Source: Nitrosopumilus sp. (GTDB lineage Archaea > Thermoproteota > Nitrososphaeria > Nitrososphaerales > Nitrosopumilaceae). Taken from it: a stretch of 64,000 nt of DNA. Where the stretch lies: the NCBI RefSeq assembly GCF_025698945.1, contig NZ_JAILWM010000004.1, positions 124,001 to 188,000 of the forward strand, read 5' to 3'. Below the pieces are notes generated by a model. It was not told the origin of the DNA. It was given only the letters and a program-made list of their open reading frames with translations, and made no database searches. Below, piece after piece: positions 18,082-26,103 of the stretch; position 1 is the first letter of the stretch; each line of letters opens with the position of its first letter. Made by a program: the position numbers and the translations under genes.

Positions 18082-18192
18082 ATGGCAGAAGCAGGTATGG
18101 CCGCATTTGGCTCAGCAGTTGGAGTCGCAATCGCACTAGCAGTAGTGTGTTTCGCTCTTCGTGGTAAAGGACATCCAGAACCACTAGATTAA
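18082..18192 (+). CDS. 36-residue single-helix membrane protein, likely highly expressed
   Basis: The ORF starts MAEAGMAAFGSAVGVAI and ends RGKGHPEPLD. One Ala/Val-rich membrane helix (about 8-26) is followed by a short basic then acidic tail. Codon use is unusually GC-rich for the window and resembles amt. It has a strong TATA box and a hairpin terminator just after its stop. This suggests an abundant small subunit of a membrane complex, but no partner can be named from sequence. It is too short to be found by default gene callers. Confidence 0.7.
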   Translation: MAEAGMAAFGSAVGVAIALAVVCFALRGKGHPEPLD

Positions 18193-18193
18193 C

Positions 18194-18210
18194 AAAGGAA
18201 TTTTTCCTTT
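18194..18210 (+). terminator. Hairpin terminator
   Basis: AAAGGAA pairs with TTCCTTT around a TTT loop, two bases after the stop of the 36-residue gene, followed by a T-rich stretch. It also lies 24 bp from the end of the converging Cas4-like gene and could serve both. Confidence 0.5.
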
Positions 18211-18233
18211 ACAATATTTTTCATTTAACTAAA

Positions 18234-18881
18234 CTAATCTTTCTTGCCAATTCCTAACAAATCTGCTAGGGATGATTGCTTGGTATTTTTCTTCTTGATA
18301 AAACATCTTTCATAGTATTGACATTCTGAACAATCTACTGAAGGCTCTAAGATAGGAACTTTTTTCTCTTTTAGAAGATTATTTAGAACTCTAACTCTTC
18401 TAATCACTTCTTCAAACATCTTTTTGTTTCTAGTCAAAGAAAATGTGGTTTCTTGTCTGTCCCCTGTAATGTAAACAATAATTCCATCATCTTTATCATA
18501 TATCCACATACATGCATTAAGATACAGAACATCATTTGAATTTGGAGTTTCCAATTCATGAGTTGCTGCCCTAAACAAAATAATTGAGTCATCAACTATC
18601 ATATCTGCCTGGCCTTTTAGCTGAATTTCATCTATGGCAAACTCCTTTGGTTCACTACCAAACTGCAATTTCCTTAATAACCCTGAAAGAAGATCATTGA
18701 ATCCCTTTCTTTCAATCTCTTCTGGATCTAATCTATCATAGTAAGAACGTCTTAGACATTGCACCACTTCTTTGAGATGTATTTTTTGAATATTTTCTGA
18801 ATCAATCTCTATCTCAAGATCTTTTCCAATGGAGCTAATAGTGTTTTGAATAATACCTCGAAAATCTCTATCTCCCATCAT
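18234..18881 (-). CDS. RecB/Cas4-like PD-(D/E)XK family protein, probably inactive
   Basis: A 215-residue protein laid out like Cas4/RecB nucleases. It has an N-terminal Cys motif (VVQCLRRSYYDRL), a GQADMIVDD segment matching the first catalytic Asp, and a C-terminal cluster CSECQYYERC. The next strand should carry (D/E)xK but reads IILFRAATHELE, so the catalytic Lys and acidic residue appear lost. The four Cys for an iron-sulfur or zinc site are kept. No cas genes are nearby. A DNA-binding or structural role is more likely than nuclease activity. Confidence 0.65.
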   Translation of the reverse strand: MMGDRDFRGIIQNTISSIGKDLEIEIDSENIQKIHLKEVVQCLRRSYYDRLDPEEIERKGFNDLLSGLLRKLQFGSEPKEFAIDEIQLKGQADMIVDDSIILFRAATHELETPNSNDVLYLNACMWIYDKDDGIIVYITGDRQETTFSLTRNKKMFEEVIRRVRVLNNLLKEKKVPILEPSVDCSECQYYERCFIKKKNTKQSSLADLLGIGKKD

Positions 18882-18916
18882 ATATTACATCATTCTCCAA
18901 ATTGACTTCTTATAGT

Positions 18917-19153
18917 TTAGCTAAGAATTTTCGTAAATAGTTTTGAAATCCTTCCTGCAAAAGCCAAAATTACAAAATGTGCTCCAAATCCGATAACTGC
19001 CCCTACTATCAGATTCCCACTCAAAAAATAAATCCCTAAAAATATTCCCAATGGAGGCAACGTGAAAACCATTGCCAAGAATGAACTCACCCAAATCATT
19101 CTCACCAAAATTTCAGGAGAGACGTTACTCTTTTTCTTTGGAAAATTAAACAT
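18917..19153 (-). CDS. Small two-helix membrane protein next to ATPase subunit C
   Basis: A 78-residue protein with two or three hydrophobic segments (VRMIWVSSFLAMVFTL, GIFLGIYFLSGNLIVGAVIGF, HFVILAFAG). ATG start. It begins 11 bp after the stop of the A-type ATPase subunit C gene on the same strand, so the two are likely cotranscribed. Whether it belongs to the ATPase complex cannot be told from sequence. Confidence 0.65.
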   Translation of the reverse strand: MFNFPKKKSNVSPEILVRMIWVSSFLAMVFTLPPLGIFLGIYFLSGNLIVGAVIGFGAHFVILAFAGRISKLFTKILS

Positions 19154-19164
19154 CTTGAATTTAC

Positions 19165-20217
19165 CTATTCTTCAGGTAGGATAAGTTTAGACATTGTAAT
19201 CTCAGTGGGTATCTTTTGCTCAATTGCAAATGCAATTGCAGCAAGATTTCTAACTTCAAATGCAGTCAATTTGGTTATGCCAACAATTGTTGCAAAACTA
19301 AACATCTTTGTAAATGATCTAAGTGAAGTGTTGTAAATTAACATTTCAAATGATCTCTCAAATTCTGCAATTGCATCTAATTCATTTTCTACTTGAGGAA
19401 CTAATTCTTTGTATTTTGTACTAGATAATTCATTAAAAGCATCTCTTACTGAAGCTGCTGCCATCATTCTTCCAAGTAATTCCTTCGCTGGAGGATTGGT
19501 ACTAATTATCAAATCTTGAATTTGATCTTCTTGTAATCCCCAGAATTTTCCTCTAATCACGCTTAGAATATTATAAAAGTCAATATCCATGGCTACAATT
19601 TTTGTGGCATCTTTATCAGAATAATTTTTCATGGCTCCTGCTAGATATTGGAATAATATTTTATCAAAATATGTATCAAAAATCTGAACATTCTTTTTTT
19701 CATTGTACAATGCTGCAGCTTTTGCAATCTCTTCTCCGAACTGGACAGAGTTCAAACTTGCAACTGTTTCTTCAATATCTTTTGCTACTAGTGCTTTAAT
19801 AACAATATCTCTTTGCTTGATTAATTCTTCAGCATGAAGATTTACATGAGTTTCAAGATCTTCTTGTGATTTACCTAAGACTTTGCCTTTTAAAATTAAT
19901 TTAAGATTTGATATGATGAATTTCATATAATAGGCATCTAATACACCTGAATTTCCAGATGTTTTTGCTATTGAATAATGAATATCTGCTAATTTACTTC
20001 TAAGTGCAGACTCGATACTTTGTGAGGTATATGGTTTTTGGACATCAGCAACTGCATCAGCATAGACTGTATTTTTGATTCTAGTCATTAATTCTTCTAA
20101 ATCTCTAGATTCAGCAAGAGTTTGAAAATCAGACTTTGTCAATAATTTACCTCTTTTACTGTAGGCTTTTACTGAGGCATAGACATTCTTAGAACCGCCC
20201 ATTTCGATCAATCTCAA
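19165..20217 (-). CDS. atpC: A-type ATP synthase subunit C
   Basis: A 350-residue member of the V/A-type ATPase subunit C/AC39 family, the funnel that links the central rotor stalk to the membrane ring. Evidence is the N-terminus NVYASVKAYSKRGKLLTKSDF, the all-helical pattern, internal repeats typical of the family and the C-terminal ITKLTAFEVRNLAAIAFA. TTG start, or ATG five codons later. It lies 8-14 kb from the other ATPase genes on the opposite strand from most of them, with amt in between. Confidence 0.9.
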   Translation of the reverse strand: MRLIEMGGSKNVYASVKAYSKRGKLLTKSDFQTLAESRDLEELMTRIKNTVYADAVADVQKPYTSQSIESALRSKLADIHYSIAKTSGNSGVLDAYYMKFIISNLKLILKGKVLGKSQEDLETHVNLHAEELIKQRDIVIKALVAKDIEETVASLNSVQFGEEIAKAAALYNEKKNVQIFDTYFDKILFQYLAGAMKNYSDKDATKIVAMDIDFYNILSVIRGKFWGLQEDQIQDLIISTNPPAKELLGRMMAAASVRDAFNELSSTKYKELVPQVENELDAIAEFERSFEMLIYNTSLRSFTKMFSFATIVGITKLTAFEVRNLAAIAFAIEQKIPTEITMSKLILPEE

Positions 20218-20263
20218 GAGGCAACTGATTTTAATGTTTGGCGATCTATTTTAGGAACAAATT

Positions 20264-20929
20264 CTAGGTAATTCTATCTAGAAATCTAATGGCATCCTCT
20301 TTTTCTTGTTTAGGGAGTTTTACAAAGGCTGAGAGGATCTCTTTTTGAATTATTAATGATTCATCTGAAATATCTTTTAGTTTTGATAGATCAAATGGTA
20401 ACAAATCCTTGATTTTATTATCACAAAAGGCTTTTACATATTTCTGAATTATTGAATATGTAAAATTGGGACTAGTCTTTACCAAACTAGATAAAATCAC
20501 CTCAAATTCTTTCTCTTCTAATTCAGACTGGGAAAAAAATTCTTCTAGTAAACCATCCCTATTCTTTATTTCACTAATTGACAAAGCAATCAAGATTCCT
20601 TTTCTTGTTAAATGGTAATAGGGAATTCCTTTTTCCTGAAGCGCTTTTGGTCCTCTTTTGAGGGGTAATCTTCCATCTTCTTCAGCAATTTTCATAGGTA
20701 GTAAAATCTCATCTAGATCCCGAAATATTCCTGAATAGATATTCTTCCATGTAATGCCATGATTTTTTGCAATTCTTTGAGAAATTCCGGTTCTAGTTCT
20801 CTCAGCAGGATTGGCATTACTTGCTAGAATGGAAATAATTGCTCGCTGTCTATTTGCCTCTCCTGTAAGATCGGTTCCTTTTGTTTTGAATGTATCAAAG
20901 ATTGCTAGTTTTGTATTTGATTTTCCCAT
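20264..20929 (-). CDS. Winged-helix-like protein of unknown function
   Basis: A 221-residue soluble, mostly helical protein. The first half (GISQRIAKNHGITWKNIYSGIFRDLDEILLP, then YHLTRKGILIALS) looks like a winged-helix DNA-binding domain. The second half is helical. It begins upstream of subunit C on the same strand and is divergent from amt across about 130 bp, so regulation of amt is possible but not shown. ATG start. Confidence 0.65.
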   Translation of the reverse strand: MGKSNTKLAIFDTFKTKGTDLTGEANRQRAIISILASNANPAERTRTGISQRIAKNHGITWKNIYSGIFRDLDEILLPMKIAEEDGRLPLKRGPKALQEKGIPYYHLTRKGILIALSISEIKNRDGLLEEFFSQSELEEKEFEVILSSLVKTSPNFTYSIIQKYVKAFCDNKIKDLLPFDLSKLKDISDESLIIQKEILSAFVKLPKQEKEDAIRFLDRIT

Positions 20930-21030
20930 TAAATTTTACCTCTTGACATGATTTTCATATATTATGTTACTATCAAATTATACTAAAATATAATAATTTA
21001 CTTTTTTAGTGATTTTCTAGTCTCCAACCC

Positions 21031-21040
21031 TTAAATAATT
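21031..21040 (+). promoter_or_regulatory. TATA box of amt
   Basis: TTAAATAATT lies 20-29 bp before the ATG at 21060, as expected for a leaderless archaeal transcript. Confidence 0.5.
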
Positions 21041-21059
21041 TTCAATTTCGATAAATTTA

Positions 21060-22622
21060 ATGAATTCTAGGAACTACAAGTATGCTCTATTACTTGTAGC
21101 CGCAGTATCCATCACAGCAGCAGGTGCTATGTCACAAGCATACGCACAAAGTGTTGAAGATGGTATGGACGGATATGTAAAAGGTACCAGTGGAATATAC
21201 ACTGGTAACCCAAACGAATGTTGGTATGATGACGGCGAAGGTGGCATGCTACCCTGTAGAATTGATACAGGTGATACAGCATGGATGCTAGCAGCCACAT
21301 CATTAGTACTCTTCATGTCCCCAGGTGTCGGTTTCTTTTATGGCGGTCTCGCCAGATCAAAGAACATCGTCAACGTACTTGGTATGACCTTAATCGTAAT
21401 GGGTCTAATGTCAGTACAATGGGTTCTATGGGGATACTCACTAGCATTTGGCGGAATTGATTCAGACGCAAACATGTTCATGGGTAATCTCGACTATGTT
21501 GGATTTAACATGGTATCTCACTATGCTCCATTAGGAGAAGCAGGTCCATGTGCTGACACTTGGTCGGCAGCTTACCAGATGAATGCGATGGTTGATGCAG
21601 AAGAATGTAGCCAAGGTTGGCCAGGTACTGTACCTCACCAACTATTTGCAATGTTCCAAGCAACATTTGCAATCATTACACCAGTACTCATTATTGGTGG
21701 TTTGATTGACAGAATCAAATTCAGCGCTTTAGTAATATTCGTACTCTTATGGGGAACCTTCGTTTATGATCCAATAGCACATTGGGTCTGGGGAGGCGGA
21801 TACATAGGAGGAGGTGCAATAGACCTCGATCCAGACTTATCTCCATCATATGCATTAGACTTTGCTGGTGGTACTGTAGTACACATATCTTCAGGATTCG
21901 CTGCATTGGCAGGAGCCTTAGTCCTTGGTAGAAGACTTGGATATGGCAAAGTTCCAATGGAACCACACAACATCCCAATGGTAGTCCTCGGCGCAGGAAT
22001 TCTATGGTTCGGATGGTTCGGTTTCAACGCAGGAAGTGAAGTTATGGTAGACGGCATTACCGTCAGCGCATGGACTGTTACAAATACAGCAACTGGTATG
22101 GCTGCAGTCACTTGGGTGCTCATGTCTTGGGCACATACAGGAAAACCAAGTGTTGTTGGAGCAGCATCAGGAGCAGTAGCAGGATTGGTAGCAATCACTC
22201 CAGCCTCAGGTTGGGTAGGTCCAATGGCTGCGATTATAATCGGTATTGCAGCTGGTACAATTTGTTATGCAGCAATTGCATTCAAGAGTGCACGCAAATG
22301 GGACGACGCATTAGATGTATGGGGAGTACACGGAATGGGTGGTCTTACAGGTGCAATTTTGACTGGTACATTAGCTAGCCCACACATCTGGGATACCGGA
22401 GACGGTATTGGTGCATGGACTGGTACTGCAGAAGGAATGGAACAGCAAGCAATCAGCATCATCGGTGCTGCTATATCAATAGGCTATGCCTTTGGTGTTA
22501 CCCTTGTAATCCTCAAAGTAATGGATGCCGTATGGCCTGGCGGAATCAGAGTCACTCCTAAAGAAGAGGAGATTGGTCTCGATTTGGCACAGCACGGAGA
22601 AAGAGCATACGTAAACGAATAG
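21060..22622 (+). CDS. amt: Ammonium transporter (Amt family)
   Basis: A 520-residue Amt/Rh/Mep channel, the ammonia uptake system expected in an ammonia oxidiser. An N-terminal signal-like helix ends in SQAYAQ, followed by about 45 outside residues before the first core helix (WMLAATSLVLFMSPGVGFFYGGLARSKN begins it). The twin pore histidines are H275 in DFAGGTVVH and H424 in WGVHGMGG. An outside loop of about 40 residues with several Cys sits between core helices. Codon use is richer in GC than neighbours, suggesting high expression. A pyrimidine-rich tract follows the stop. Confidence 0.95.
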   Translation: MNSRNYKYALLLVAAVSITAAGAMSQAYAQSVEDGMDGYVKGTSGIYTGNPNECWYDDGEGGMLPCRIDTGDTAWMLAATSLVLFMSPGVGFFYGGLARSKNIVNVLGMTLIVMGLMSVQWVLWGYSLAFGGIDSDANMFMGNLDYVGFNMVSHYAPLGEAGPCADTWSAAYQMNAMVDAEECSQGWPGTVPHQLFAMFQATFAIITPVLIIGGLIDRIKFSALVIFVLLWGTFVYDPIAHWVWGGGYIGGGAIDLDPDLSPSYALDFAGGTVVHISSGFAALAGALVLGRRLGYGKVPMEPHNIPMVVLGAGILWFGWFGFNAGSEVMVDGITVSAWTVTNTATGMAAVTWVLMSWAHTGKPSVVGAASGAVAGLVAITPASGWVGPMAAIIIGIAAGTICYAAIAFKSARKWDDALDVWGVHGMGGLTGAILTGTLASPHIWDTGDGIGAWTGTAEGMEQQAISIIGAAISIGYAFGVTLVILKVMDAVWPGGIRVTPKEEEIGLDLAQHGERAYVNE

Positions 22623-22695
22623 AAAAAACCCTTTTCTTTTCTTCTTTTTATTATTTAATCCAAATCAATTTAGATTTGATCATTTTATCCAAATC

Positions 22696-23472
22696 ATGAT
22701 AATTTCTAGCTCAGAACTTAATTCAATTTTAGATGATCCTAATGTCATAATTGCTGATACCCGTTCTTTCAAAGAATATTCCGAAGGACATATTCCAGGA
22801 GCTGTAAATTTAGATCTATTTGCATTTCATTGGATTGACACATCAAAGAAAGGAATTGAAAATTTCAATAATCAATCTCAACGCCTTCTTTCGTTTCTTG
22901 GTGTTACTCCAGAAAAAAAAGTCATTTTTTATGACAATGTTTCTGGAATGCTTGCTGCAAGAGGAGTTTGGATGTTGATGTATTTTTCTCATGAAAATAC
23001 ATCAATGCTTGATGGGGGAATAACAAAATGGAAAAAAGAAAACCTTCCACTTGAAACAAAACCTAATGGATTCAAACCATCTAATTTTTCTGGAAAAGTA
23101 AATCCAGAAATAATTACTGGATTTGAACATATTAGGGATAATCTGAATAATCTGAAAATCCTAGATGTTCGATCCCCTGGAGAATATAATGGAAGTGTGA
23201 TTCGTGCTGCTCAATCTGGTCATATACCAAATTCTCTAAATATTGATTGGAATCAAAATCTCACAAAAGATGGCACCTTTAAAAATGATTTAGAACTTTC
23301 AAAACTTTATGATTTTCCCAAAGATTCACAAATTGTTACTTATTGCCAAGGTGCATATCGTGCTGCAAATAGCTTTTTGGCATTGAAAAAACTTGGATTC
23401 AAAAACATTAGAGTTTATCTTGGTTCTTGGGGTGAATGGGGAAACAAATTAGAATTACCTGTAGAAAAATAA
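22696..23472 (+). CDS. Thiosulfate/mercaptopyruvate sulfurtransferase (two rhodanese domains)
   Basis: A 258-residue tandem rhodanese. The N-terminal domain (VIIADTRSFKEYSEGHIPGA) has no catalytic Cys (FYDNVSG in its place). The C-terminal domain (ILDVRSPGEYNG) carries the persulfide Cys in YCQGAYRA and the family ending LGSWGEWGN. This layout is typical of SseA-type enzymes that move sulfane sulfur to cyanide or other acceptors. ATG start; it stands alone after amt. Confidence 0.92.
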   Translation: MIISSSELNSILDDPNVIIADTRSFKEYSEGHIPGAVNLDLFAFHWIDTSKKGIENFNNQSQRLLSFLGVTPEKKVIFYDNVSGMLAARGVWMLMYFSHENTSMLDGGITKWKKENLPLETKPNGFKPSNFSGKVNPEIITGFEHIRDNLNNLKILDVRSPGEYNGSVIRAAQSGHIPNSLNIDWNQNLTKDGTFKNDLELSKLYDFPKDSQIVTYCQGAYRAANSFLALKKLGFKNIRVYLGSWGEWGNKLELPVEK

Positions 23473-23473
23473 G

Positions 23474-23648
23474 GCATACCACAAATCTATGGGCATTATG
23501 ATATATCTCAATACATTATGTAATTCATGTCAGTCATTGTTCAATACGAACAAAACCAAACCCCAAACCAATCAGTTTTTCTGGTTGATCGTGAGACCAA
23601 AAATCCCGAATCAACCAGCATAACTGCTTTGGATATGATTGGATTGAC
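23474..23648 (+). repeat. Perfect 175-bp direct repeat, copy 1
   Basis: Identical base for base to 25856-26030. It includes 53 bp upstream of an ATG and the first 122 bp of a small gene. The copies are 2,382 bp apart in direct orientation with no indels; they diverge three bases beyond the end. No terminal inverted repeats or transposase are present. Confidence 0.95.
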
Positions 23649-23673
23649 GTGGGTTTTCAAAGAGGATGATTGA
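23527..23673 (+). CDS. 48-residue protein, duplicated gene copy 1
   Basis: The ORF starts MSVIVQYEQNQTPNQ and shares its first 41 residues or so with the ORF at 25909. The tail differs: ..LTWVFKEDD here. It is polar and soluble-looking with no Cys or membrane segment. Function unknown. A second small ORF begins 2 bp after its stop. Confidence 0.6.
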   Translation: MSVIVQYEQNQTPNQSVFLVDRETKNPESTSITALDMIGLTWVFKEDD

Positions 23674-23675
23674 TT

Positions 23676-23804
23676 TTGATAGAATTTTTTGAGCCAGCAA
23701 TGAATTCACTTCAATACAAATTATACTCAATAGTATCAAGACTGGATTCTAGAAAAAAGAGCAATTTGAATTTCAATCAAGAATTACTTGAGGCATTCAA
23801 GTAA
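23676..23804 (+). CDS. Possible 42-residue basic protein
   Basis: TTG start at 23676 (IEFFEPAMNSLQYKLYS..) or ATG at 23700 (34 residues, ending NQELLEAFK). It directly follows the 48-residue gene and looks like two short amphipathic helices. There is no counterpart after the second copy of the repeat. Low certainty. Confidence 0.35.
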   Translation: MIEFFEPAMNSLQYKLYSIVSRLDSRKKSNLNFNQELLEAFK

Positions 23805-23857
23805 GTTTGTATGAATAATCATACACATCACTTAAGTGTTATAAAAAATGATAAAAT

Positions 23858-25132
23858 ATGTTGAAAATTAATTTAGTTGTATTATTTACTATCTCCTTAC
23901 TATTGGTTTCTGCTGTAACTGTTTCATCTTTTGCAGATATTATTCCACCTAATCAACAAAAGAAAATTGGAATATCTGCTGAAGATATAGTATGTGACAG
24001 TGGATTATTCAAAGTAATTAGAGAAAAAACTAATTCTATAGCATGTGTTAAACCAAGTAGTGCTGCAAAGCTTGTATCTAATGGATGGGCAAAACAAATA
24101 GATGAAAAACTCCTATCTGATGCTGTAAATAGAAAAAATATAGAACTTGGAACAATTAACATTTTAGAAAAAGTTCCTATTAGAACTAATGTTGGAAAAC
24201 TTGCAACTGGTGCCCCAATTAATGGATATGATTTAATTTTTGAAGTATGTGCTACTATTCCAATATATGCCCCTGATGTTTTGATTCGCTCAGATAGTGA
24301 ATCTAAAAACTATGAATTAATTGAAACTGTAGATGCTGGAACTTGTGTAATAAGTGCAAGCAAAATCAAAGCTGCTGATGCTAAAACAATTACTGTAACA
24401 TTACTTAACAAAGGAGATATTTCTGCCAAAGTACTATCACTTCAAAATGAGCTTGATTCATTAAAGAAACAACTTGTAGAAGTAAAATCTTCATTTGGCA
24501 CTCCTGCAGCTTCTGATGTTCAAAATCAAGGAATCAAAATTGCTGAACTAAGAAAACAAGTTAATGACAAACGTGAAGAATTACATCGTATATTATTTAC
24601 ACTTCATACTCCTCCAACAGTAAAAGCAAAACTTGACAAATTCACATTTACTGGTAAAGTAATTGAAGGAGAATCAGCTACTATTCTCTCTGTTTTAGAT
24701 TCACAAACTCCGGGGCAATTTGATGTAGTATTTGAGGCGTGTGCTGGTAAAAAGACAGTAAAATTACCTGTAGTTAATGTTACTTCTGATGAGCAATCAA
24801 CTGCAGTAAAAATTGGAGACAAAATCTCTGCAAACAGCTGTCAGATGTCATTTACAAAAATTAATGCAAAAGACAAAGCAACCATTACTGTATCAACTGC
24901 AGAAAATGAATCCTCAGGAAAAGCAGCAGATCTTGAAGTACTCATTGTAAGCCTAGAGCATGAAATGGTTCAGGAAAAAAGCCTACTCAAAGAATTGATG
25001 CATAATCCAGTTAGAGCAGAAAACTTTGCAGAATTATTAGATGCACATGTAACAAAGATTACTGAACTAAGAAACCAAATAACAAATGCAAAGGCAGAAT
25101 TTAGTAAAATTCTTTATTTGACATATAACTAA
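23858..25132 (+). CDS. Exported coiled-coil surface protein
   Basis: A 424-residue protein with a signal peptide (cleavage likely after VSSFA, about residue 26). An N-terminal module with two Cys (DIVCDSGLF...SIACVKPSSAAKLVSNGWAK) recurs in surface proteins of this lineage. Two related beta domains follow (each with two Cys: FEVCATIP..GTCVIS and FEACAGKK..ANSCQMS), each succeeded by a coiled coil (about 195-245 and 350-415). The paired Cys probably form disulfides. It is followed after 1 bp by another exported protein gene. Confidence 0.75.
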   Translation: MLKINLVVLFTISLLLVSAVTVSSFADIIPPNQQKKIGISAEDIVCDSGLFKVIREKTNSIACVKPSSAAKLVSNGWAKQIDEKLLSDAVNRKNIELGTINILEKVPIRTNVGKLATGAPINGYDLIFEVCATIPIYAPDVLIRSDSESKNYELIETVDAGTCVISASKIKAADAKTITVTLLNKGDISAKVLSLQNELDSLKKQLVEVKSSFGTPAASDVQNQGIKIAELRKQVNDKREELHRILFTLHTPPTVKAKLDKFTFTGKVIEGESATILSVLDSQTPGQFDVVFEACAGKKTVKLPVVNVTSDEQSTAVKIGDKISANSCQMSFTKINAKDKATITVSTAENESSGKAADLEVLIVSLEHEMVQEKSLLKELMHNPVRAENFAELLDAHVTKITELRNQITNAKAEFSKILYLTYN

Positions 25133-25133
25133 A

Positions 25134-25844
25134 ATGAAGATAATCTTAATTGGCGTTCTAGTTGCTATGCTTTTATCTACTAGTTATGCTCCAAATTCAT
25201 TTTCTCAGAAAGCAGTACCTGATTGGGTAAAACAGACTGCTGGATGGTATTCAGATGGTCTTGTTTCAGAAAAGGAATTTCTGGATGCAATACGTTTTCT
25301 TGTTGAAAATAAAATTATTCTTTTAGAAGATAAAATCTTAGATGATCCGACTCTAAAAACTAATGAAGTATCCGTAACAAAACCAAAAATTAGACAATGT
25401 GAAGTTTTATTTCAATCCTACAAAAATATTGGCGTAACTCAGTTTAAAACTAAATATTCTCACATAACTTATCTTGATAGCTGTTTGAAATTATACTCAG
25501 ATCCTATTTGGAAATATGAGGGTTTGGATAGATATGATAAACTCTCAGAAAAATTAACAAGTTTTAATGTAAAATCTGAGCCAAAAAAACCAAGTGATCC
25601 TTATACAAGTATTTTATCTAAAACCAAAATAGGCGATGAGAAATACCTTGTAAAATTCAATATTTGTGCAGGCGATAAAATAATTGACAAGGCCAAAGTT
25701 CTTGTTAAATCACAAATTGAGGCAATTCAAGTAGGCTCAAATAAAGACGTTCCTGCAAACTCATGTAGAAATTATGAAACACAAATCTTTGCAAAAAATC
25801 CTGATAATATTTTTGTAGAAATTCTTGAGCAAGTTTTAGGATAA
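25134..25844 (+). CDS. Exported protein with an N-terminal WW module
   Basis: A 236-residue protein with a signal peptide (to about SFS, residue 24). Directly after it comes one copy of a Trp-rich module, VPDWVKQTAGWYSDG.. through LVENKIILL (residues 28-63), which recurs at the C-terminal ends of proteins at 47.5, 49.4 and 51.9 kb. The rest holds four Cys (RQCEVLF, LDSCLKLY, NICAGDK, NSCRNYE), likely two disulfides; the last domain resembles those in the preceding gene. Function unknown; likely a cell-surface partner of that protein. Confidence 0.7.
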   Translation: MKIILIGVLVAMLLSTSYAPNSFSQKAVPDWVKQTAGWYSDGLVSEKEFLDAIRFLVENKIILLEDKILDDPTLKTNEVSVTKPKIRQCEVLFQSYKNIGVTQFKTKYSHITYLDSCLKLYSDPIWKYEGLDRYDKLSEKLTSFNVKSEPKKPSDPYTSILSKTKIGDEKYLVKFNICAGDKIIDKAKVLVKSQIEAIQVGSNKDVPANSCRNYETQIFAKNPDNIFVEILEQVLG

Positions 25845-25855
25845 TAATTTTAAAA

Positions 25856-26030
25856 GCATACCACAAATCTATGGGCATTATGATATATCTCAATACATTA
25901 TGTAATTCATGTCAGTCATTGTTCAATACGAACAAAACCAAACCCCAAACCAATCAGTTTTTCTGGTTGATCGTGAGACCAAAAATCCCGAATCAACCAG
26001 CATAACTGCTTTGGATATGATTGGATTGAC
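25856..26030 (+). repeat. Perfect 175-bp direct repeat, copy 2
   Basis: Identical to 23474-23648. It carries the same upstream 53 bp and the first 41 codons of the small gene; the downstream coding tail is different. Confidence 0.95.
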
Positions 26031-26082
26031 ATGGATTTTTGCAGCTGATGAAATTCTGATGAATGATGGATCACTTAAATAA
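25909..26082 (+). CDS. 57-residue protein, duplicated gene copy 2
   Basis: The same first 41 residues as the ORF at 23527 (MSVIVQYEQNQTPNQ..), then a different tail, ..LTWIFAADEILMNDGSLK. It ends 21 bp before the next exported protein gene. The shared upstream 53 bp should carry the same expression signals as copy 1. Function unknown. Confidence 0.6.
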   Translation: MSVIVQYEQNQTPNQSVFLVDRETKNPESTSITALDMIGLTWIFAADEILMNDGSLK

Positions 26083-26103
26083 TTTTAATGAGAGAATAAT
26101 TAG

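Noticed and set aside
21074-22462. Several long antisense and alternate-frame ORFs inside amt
   Set aside because: They arise from the GC-richer codons of amt, lack promoters and family motifs, and overlap a certain gene throughout.
23474-26030. Insertion sequence explaining the 175-bp duplication
   Set aside because: No transposase, terminal inverted repeats or target-site duplication were seen.
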